In this document: positions 15,820 to 20,134 of the stretch, one piece after another
How positions within the stretch are numbered: the stretch's first letter is position 1
Layout: each line of letters starts with the position of its first letter
From: Bacteroidetes bacterium UBA6491
Lineage (GTDB): Bacteria > Bacteroidota > Bacteroidia > NS11-12g > UBA9320
Assembly: GCA_002436505.1 (NCBI GenBank)
Contig: DJML01000075.1
Location: forward strand, 1-20,134
Direction: 5' to 3'
Length of the DNA: 20,134 bases
Notes under the pieces: model-generated
Told to the model about the DNA's origin: nothing
Seen by the model: the letters and a program-made list of their open reading frames with translations, nothing else
The model's database searches: none
Translations under genes and position numbers: made by a program

Positions 15820-16618
15820 TCTCATAGAACTGAACATATTCATCCCCCAGGTCATCGCCTTTGTGCTCAAGTATAAGCTTATCACCTAAAGACTGAAGAT
15901 GATCTATGACGTTTGGATCAATGCCCGATTTAAATTTCACCACCGCATCAGAATGCGTAATAGCGCCAATATACATGCTGGTGCAATCTGCATTCTGGAA
16001 TGGTTCCAGCTCTTCATCAGTGATATGGTTAAGGCTTGCTTTTCTCGTAAAGTCTTCACCTAATGATTCACCAAAAGAATTTTCAAATACAGAGTAAACT
16101 ACTTTTGCATTCTTGAATACAGGTTCGTCCTTGTATATGGTCTTCAGGTACAATGGGATAAGACTTGTCATCCATCCCTGGCAGTGAATGATATCCGGGT
16201 ACCATCCTAATTTTTTCACTGTCTCCAAAGCACCTTTGCAGAAGAAGATCGTCCGTTCATCATTATCTGCATAGAATTTGTTGTCCTTGTCCTTGTACAC
16301 GAACTTCCTGTGGAAATAGTCCTCATTGTCCAGAAAGTAAACCTGCATCTTGGTACTTGGGATCGAAGCAACCTTAATGGTTAATGGGTTATCGTTGTCA
16401 TCGATAGTAATGTTCATCCCCGAAAGCCTGACCACCTCGTGGAGTCTGTTCCTTCTCTCGTTGATCACACCAAATCGCGGGACCAGTATCCTGACCTCAT
16501 TGTCCTTCTCTTGAATCGCTTCCGGTAACTGTCTCGAAATGTCACCTAAATTTGTGCTTTCCAAAAACGGACTCATCTCCGAAGAAATAAACAACACCTT
16601 TTTTCTATTATTTTCCAT
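15797..16618 (-). CDS. Glycogen/starch synthase-like protein, N-terminal (GT5) domain only
   Basis: This 273-residue protein resembles the N-terminal half of glycogen synthase (GlgA, GT5). It begins KVLFISSEMSPFLESTNLGD, aligned to the start of GlgA, and has VRILVPRFG, DNEDYFHRKFVYKD and IIHCQGWMTSLIPLYLKT (from about residue 143). The ADP-glucose-binding KxGGL motif is replaced (ESTNL) and the second Rossmann domain is missing altogether, since full GlgA has about 475 residues. Glucosyl transfer by this protein alone is therefore doubtful. Short relatives of this kind are known in Bacteroidota, so it is probably not a recent truncation. It is first in the - strand run and overlaps the DUF4270 lipoprotein gene. 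A good -7 box precedes it. Confidence 0.85.
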   Translation of the reverse strand: MENNRKKVLFISSEMSPFLESTNLGDISRQLPEAIQEKDNEVRILVPRFGVINERRNRLHEVVRLSGMNITIDDNDNPLTIKVASIPSTKMQVYFLDNEDYFHRKFVYKDKDNKFYADNDERTIFFCKGALETVKKLGWYPDIIHCQGWMTSLIPLYLKTIYKDEPVFKNAKVVYSVFENSFGESLGEDFTRKASLNHITDEELEPFQNADCTSMYIGAITHSDAVVKFKSGIDPNVIDHLQSLGDKLILEHKGDDLGDEYVQFYENVLARNS

Positions 16619-16640
16619 AGAGTGAATTTTAAAAGATATA

Positions 16641-16648
16641 CAAAGATA
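16641..16648 (-). promoter_or_regulatory. Bacteroidota -7 box TATCTTTG for the glycogen-synthase-like operon
   Basis: On the - strand these bases read TATCTTTG, an exact match to TAnnTTTG. They lie 22 bases before the start codon, which gives a leader of roughly 15-20 bases, normal for this phylum. A -33 TTTG was not found at 19-21 bases upstream. The divergent gap of 91 bases also contains TTTTTG (16665-16670) on the + strand, which might act as a -33 element for panC, but no matching -7 box follows it. Confidence 0.5.
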
Positions 16649-16709
16649 CCGCGTTATTTCTGCATTTTTGCCTTATAAAACACTTGCTTTTTATCGAATT
16701 TTTTATTAA

Positions 16710-17555
16710 ATGATGTTGCTAAAAACGGCACTCGAAGCAAAAAAACAGGTCCAAAAGGATAAAAAGGCCGGTTTTCGTATCGGATTGGTCCCAACCATGG
16801 GTGCATTGCACCAGGGGCATATTTCTTTGGTCCAGGCTTCAAAAGAACAATGCGACAGAACATATGTCAGCATTTTTGTGAATCCCGCCCAGTTCAATGA
16901 CAAGAAGGACCTGGATGCATATCCTGTCGATCTGGAGTCAGACCTTAAGTTGCTTGAAGCCCACGGAGTTGACGCTGTCTTTATTCCTACGGTCGAAGAT
17001 ATCTATCCCGAGGATCACCCTTTTCCGAAAATTGACCTGAACGGTCTGGATAAAATACTGGAAGGTGAAATGCGCCCAGGTCATTTTGATGGGGTAGCAA
17101 AAGTTGTGTACCGGTTTTTTGAAATAATGACTCCGGATGTTGCTTTCTTTGGGCAGAAGGACTTTCAGCAAACGGTTGTTATTCGCCATATGACAGATCT
17201 ATTTAACCTTCCTACCGAGATTGTAATCTGCCCGACGCTTCGCGAACCAAGCGGTTTGGCAATGTCTTCCAGGAATATTCGGTTGAGTGAATATGACAGA
17301 AGCAGAGCCGGATTCCTTTATAAGACCCTTCTCAAGCTGAAGGAGGATATCAATTATATTGCGCTGGAGGAAGCCGTTGGAAAAGCAAAAAACTACCTAC
17401 GTAACTTACCCGGTGTTAAAATTGAGTATTTTGCTCCCGTAAACGGCCGAAACATGGAAATAGTCCACGACTTAAGTCAGGATTATATCGTTTGTGTCGC
17501 AGTCATACAGTTCGGAGGCATCCGAATGCTTGATAACATTGTATTAAAAAAATGA
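16710..17555 (+). CDS. panC: Pantothenate synthetase (pantoate-beta-alanine ligase)
   Basis: PanC joins pantoate and beta-alanine with ATP to make pantothenate, the coenzyme A precursor. The 281-residue protein has VPTMGALHQGHISL (27-40), VSIFVNPAQF, MRPGHFDGVA (121-130), FFGQKDFQQ (146-154) and REPSGLAMSSRN (178-189), all standard for the family and of normal length. Two adjacent in-frame ATGs (16710 and 16713) are possible starts. The downstream amidohydrolase begins within the panC stop (ATGA), so the two are probably cotranslated. panD, which makes the beta-alanine and often neighbours panC, is not in the window. The gene is divergent from the glycogen-synthase-like gene. Confidence 0.96.
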   Translation: MMLLKTALEAKKQVQKDKKAGFRIGLVPTMGALHQGHISLVQASKEQCDRTYVSIFVNPAQFNDKKDLDAYPVDLESDLKLLEAHGVDAVFIPTVEDIYPEDHPFPKIDLNGLDKILEGEMRPGHFDGVAKVVYRFFEIMTPDVAFFGQKDFQQTVVIRHMTDLFNLPTEIVICPTLREPSGLAMSSRNIRLSEYDRSRAGFLYKTLLKLKEDINYIALEEAVGKAKNYLRNLPGVKIEYFAPVNGRNMEIVHDLSQDYIVCVAVIQFGGIRMLDNIVLKK

Positions 17556-20134
17556 AATTTAATTTCTTATCCTTTCTTTTCGTATTGCTGATCTCAGCAG
17601 GTAGGTCTTTCGCTCAAACTCATTACCCTGTGAATGGAGCTGACAATTCAAAGAACTGGACCACGGTTTTTATTAATGCGCATATTAAAACAGCCGATAC
17701 TGAATACCTGAACGGTCAAATGCTGATCCGGGGAAATAAGATTATAGCGATAGGCAAAAAGGTGGGCATTCCTAAAAATGCGAGGGTAATAGACCTTCAA
17801 GGCAAATGGATATACCCGTCGTTCATTGAACTCTGTTCTGAGTATGGAACGAAAAAACCACATTCCGAAAAGAACCAAAATAAAACTGATCACATAACCC
17901 GAAGACAAAAAGGACCTCAGGCGGATCGAACGACAAGCGGCGCTAAATACTGGAATGAAGCTGTCCATCCTGAAGATGCCGCTATTGCCAACATTGACCC
18001 TGATGAAAAAGAGGCAAGGGAACTAATGCAAGCTGGATTCGGGATCGTGCTTGCAGGAGAACATGATGGAATTATTCAGGGGCAATCAGCACTTCTAATG
18101 CTCGGAACTGATAAGATCCATGACCTTGTAATCGATCCTCATGCGGCTCTTTCTGTTTCTTTTTCAAAAGGAAGATCTAAGCAGGATTATCCCAATTCGC
18201 AGATGGGAAGCATTGCTTTGATAAGGCAGGCTGTTCATGATGCAAAATGGTACAAAGAAAAAAAAGAGAATAACAACATTTCACTGGAGGCCCTATCTGT
18301 TCACCTGACTTCTCCTTGGGTGGGATACACCACAGACTGGCAGGAAGTTCAGCGTATGGATAATCTGCTAAGCTCATTCGGAATAAAAGCCATCATTCGC
18401 GGCAACGGGGATGAATTTAAAAACCTTCAGGCCATGTCAGGAATACGAGGATTTCTTGTTGTTCCTTTCTATCCTGAAAATGAGAAAGGCAAAAAGATCC
18501 CGCTATCCGAATTGCCATACAATGAATTACAAAGCATGGCACTTCGACCTCAGAACATGGCAATGCTAAGTAAAATTCGTACTGTATTTGGGATAACCTC
18601 CAGTGGCAATAGCACATCTCAGTTTGCAAAGAAATTAAGAGAAGCTGTTGAATATGGCCTTGACCCGGATGTCGCCCTGGATGCGCTGACAAGGCTCCCT
18701 GCAGAAAAACTAGGCAAGCATAATATCGGTGATCTGAAACCTGGGTATTTAGCTAACTTTTTCATCTGTGACAGCAACTTCTTTTTAAATCAGACAACGA
18801 TTCTGAACCATTGGACCAATGGAACAATGCACGATTTCGGGCCATCCAATGTATCACTGTCGGGCACTTACTCGATCGTTGCTATAAAAGACACGCTGGA
18901 ATTGAAAATCACACAAAGCAAATCTGTTCTAACCGGATCTATCGGGCCAAAATCAAAAGCCGGCCGCGTTTCATTTGAAGGGACAAATATTTACATTCAT
19001 TATAAAGATCTGCAGTTGACCGGTTCAATAAATGAAAGTGGGCTGATCTCCGGAACTGGCTATAGTGCAGGAACAGAATTTCACTGGAAAGGTGTCAAAG
19101 TAGACGAAAAGAAGAAAAAGGCAAGATCAAGGACCTATCCTAAAATGGAGTATCAACTTGCATTTTCGTACGCAGATAAAAAATCAAATGACTATCTGAT
19201 AAGGAATGCAACGGTATGGACATCTTCAGCAAAAGGGGTCATGCCGAATTCAGATGTACTAATAAAAGATGGGAAGATCGTCTCGATCGGGAAAAACCTT
19301 GAATTACCTGCCGGCACATCTGAAATTGACGGCACAGGCAAGCATCTGACTCCGGGTTTCATCGATGAGCACAGCCATATTGCGATATCTAAAGGTGTGA
19401 ACGAAGGAACACAAGCGGTAACTTCTGAGGTGCGCATTGCTGATGTGGTCAATGCAAACGACATTAACATTTATCGACAACTAGCAGGTGGCGTGACCAC
19501 TTCTCACCTACTTCATGGCTCGGCAAATCCTATTGGAGGGCAGACAGCCCTTATTAAGCTTCGTTACGGGGAAGACCCTCAAGGGCTTATGTTCGGGAAT
19601 GATCATCGTTTTATAAAATTTGCTCTTGGCGAAAACGTCAAACACAGCAACTGGGGGGATAAGTATGTCGTCCGTTTCCCGCAGACCCGCATGGGAGTCG
19701 AGCAAACCTTTATGGATGGTTTCACCAGAGCACTGGAATACGAAAAATGTCGTAAAACCAATAATTGCGCTATTGACCTGGAGCTTGAAGCACTGCTAGA
19801 AATAGTGCAGGGAAAAAGGTTCATCACTTGCCACAGCTATCGACAGGATGAGATCAATATGCTGATGCATGTCGCCGATTCATTTGACTTTACCGTCAAC
19901 ACGTTTACGCACATCCTTGAAGGGTATAAAGTAGCGGATAAAATGAAAATGCACGGCGTCGGTGCCTCCACTTTTTCTGACTGGTGGGGATATAAGTTTG
20001 AAGTAAACGATGCGATTCCCTGGAATGCCGCAATTTTGAACAGCCAGGGAATTATCACCGCAATAAATTCTGATGACCCGGAGATGGGCCGTCGTCTGAA
20101 CCAGGAAGCAGCTAAGACGATTAAATATGGCGGG
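17552..20134 (+). CDS. Secreted two-module amidohydrolase (3' partial)
   Basis: An open frame of 861 residues runs from an ATG overlapping the panC stop to the right edge without a stop. The start is a signal peptide (MKFNFLSFLFVLLISAGRSFAQ) with likely cleavage at SFA-Q. An N-terminal module (about 40-430) has the amidohydrolase small-domain pattern (MLIRGNKIIAIGKKV, VIDLQGKWIYPSFIELCSEYG), but the metal-binding HxH is missing. A second module (from about residue 540) has VLIKDGKIVSIGKNLELPAG and LTPGFIDEHSHIA with the HxH at His607 and His609. Further ligands are likely His761 (ITCHSYR), His787 (TFTHILEGY) and Asp841 (NSDDPE). Only the second module should be catalytic. It acts in the periplasm or outside the cell on an unknown substrate, perhaps a peptide or cyclic amide. 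The C-terminus is cut by the window edge. Confidence 0.9.
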   Translation, partial: MKFNFLSFLFVLLISAGRSFAQTHYPVNGADNSKNWTTVFINAHIKTADTEYLNGQMLIRGNKIIAIGKKVGIPKNARVIDLQGKWIYPSFIELCSEYGTKKPHSEKNQNKTDHITRRQKGPQADRTTSGAKYWNEAVHPEDAAIANIDPDEKEARELMQAGFGIVLAGEHDGIIQGQSALLMLGTDKIHDLVIDPHAALSVSFSKGRSKQDYPNSQMGSIALIRQAVHDAKWYKEKKENNNISLEALSVHLTSPWVGYTTDWQEVQRMDNLLSSFGIKAIIRGNGDEFKNLQAMSGIRGFLVVPFYPENEKGKKIPLSELPYNELQSMALRPQNMAMLSKIRTVFGITSSGNSTSQFAKKLREAVEYGLDPDVALDALTRLPAEKLGKHNIGDLKPGYLANFFICDSNFFLNQTTILNHWTNGTMHDFGPSNVSLSGTYSIVAIKDTLELKITQSKSVLTGSIGPKSKAGRVSFEGTNIYIHYKDLQLTGSINESGLISGTGYSAGTEFHWKGVKVDEKKKKARSRTYPKMEYQLAFSYADKKSNDYLIRNATVWTSSAKGVMPNSDVLIKDGKIVSIGKNLELPAGTSEIDGTGKHLTPGFIDEHSHIAISKGVNEGTQAVTSEVRIADVVNANDINIYRQLAGGVTTSHLLHGSANPIGGQTALIKLRYGEDPQGLMFGNDHRFIKFALGENVKHSNWGDKYVVRFPQTRMGVEQTFMDGFTRALEYEKCRKTNNCAIDLELEALLEIVQGKRFITCHSYRQDEINMLMHVADSFDFTVNTFTHILEGYKVADKMKMHGVGASTFSDWWGYKFEVNDAIPWNAAILNSQGIITAINSDDPEMGRRLNQEAAKTIKYGG

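Overview
The window looks like ordinary chromosome from a member of the Bacteroidota, most likely a free-living Cytophagales-type bacterium. The evidence is: families largely confined to or typical of that phylum (DUF4270 lipoprotein, DUF2851 protein, the short one-domain glycogen-synthase-like protein, a two-module secreted amidohydrolase); a lipoprotein signal ending in SCKKDD; -7 promoter boxes of the TAnnTTTG type; and weak Shine-Dalgarno sequences. The genus is not determined. No tRNA, rRNA, CRISPR array, insertion sequence, phage gene or toxin-antitoxin pair was seen. The longest stretch without a gene is about 180 bases.

Bases 1-11353 are all on the + strand. They hold the 3' end of mutL, two tandem rhomboid proteases, a small-molecule O-methyltransferase, hemW, a Prc-type tail-specific protease, an RsmI-like methyltransferase that overlaps the protease, a secreted patatin-like lipase, pyrF, a DUF2851 protein overlapped by a small PspC-domain membrane protein, and a small zinc-finger protein. 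Short gaps and overlaps suggest several small operons: mutL-rhomboid-rhomboid, prc-rsmI-like-patatin, and DUF2851-pspC.

Bases 11395-16618 are on the - strand. Read in transcription order they are: a glycogen-synthase-like protein; a DUF4270 outer-membrane lipoprotein that overlaps it; a type I-beta DAHP synthase (shikimate pathway entry); aspartate-semialdehyde dehydrogenase (aspartate-family amino acids and diaminopimelate); and a three-domain FAD/NAD(P)H/2Fe-2S reductase. The convergent junction near 11354-11393 contains a nested inverted repeat that could terminate from both sides.

From 16710 the + strand resumes with panC (pantothenate synthesis). It overlaps by four bases a large secreted amidohydrolase that runs off the right edge. 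The divergent 16619-16709 gap carries a good Bacteroidota -7 box for the glycogen-synthase-like operon.

No clear new defence or mobile system is present. The least explained items are the DUF2851 protein (nuclease-like spacing of acidic residues plus a C-terminal Cys cluster) with its overlapping PspC partner; the one-domain glycogen-synthase-like protein that has lost its substrate motif and is coupled to an outer-membrane lipoprotein; the altered MutL endonuclease-type motif at the left edge; and the inverted repeats in the pyrF and DUF2851 leaders.
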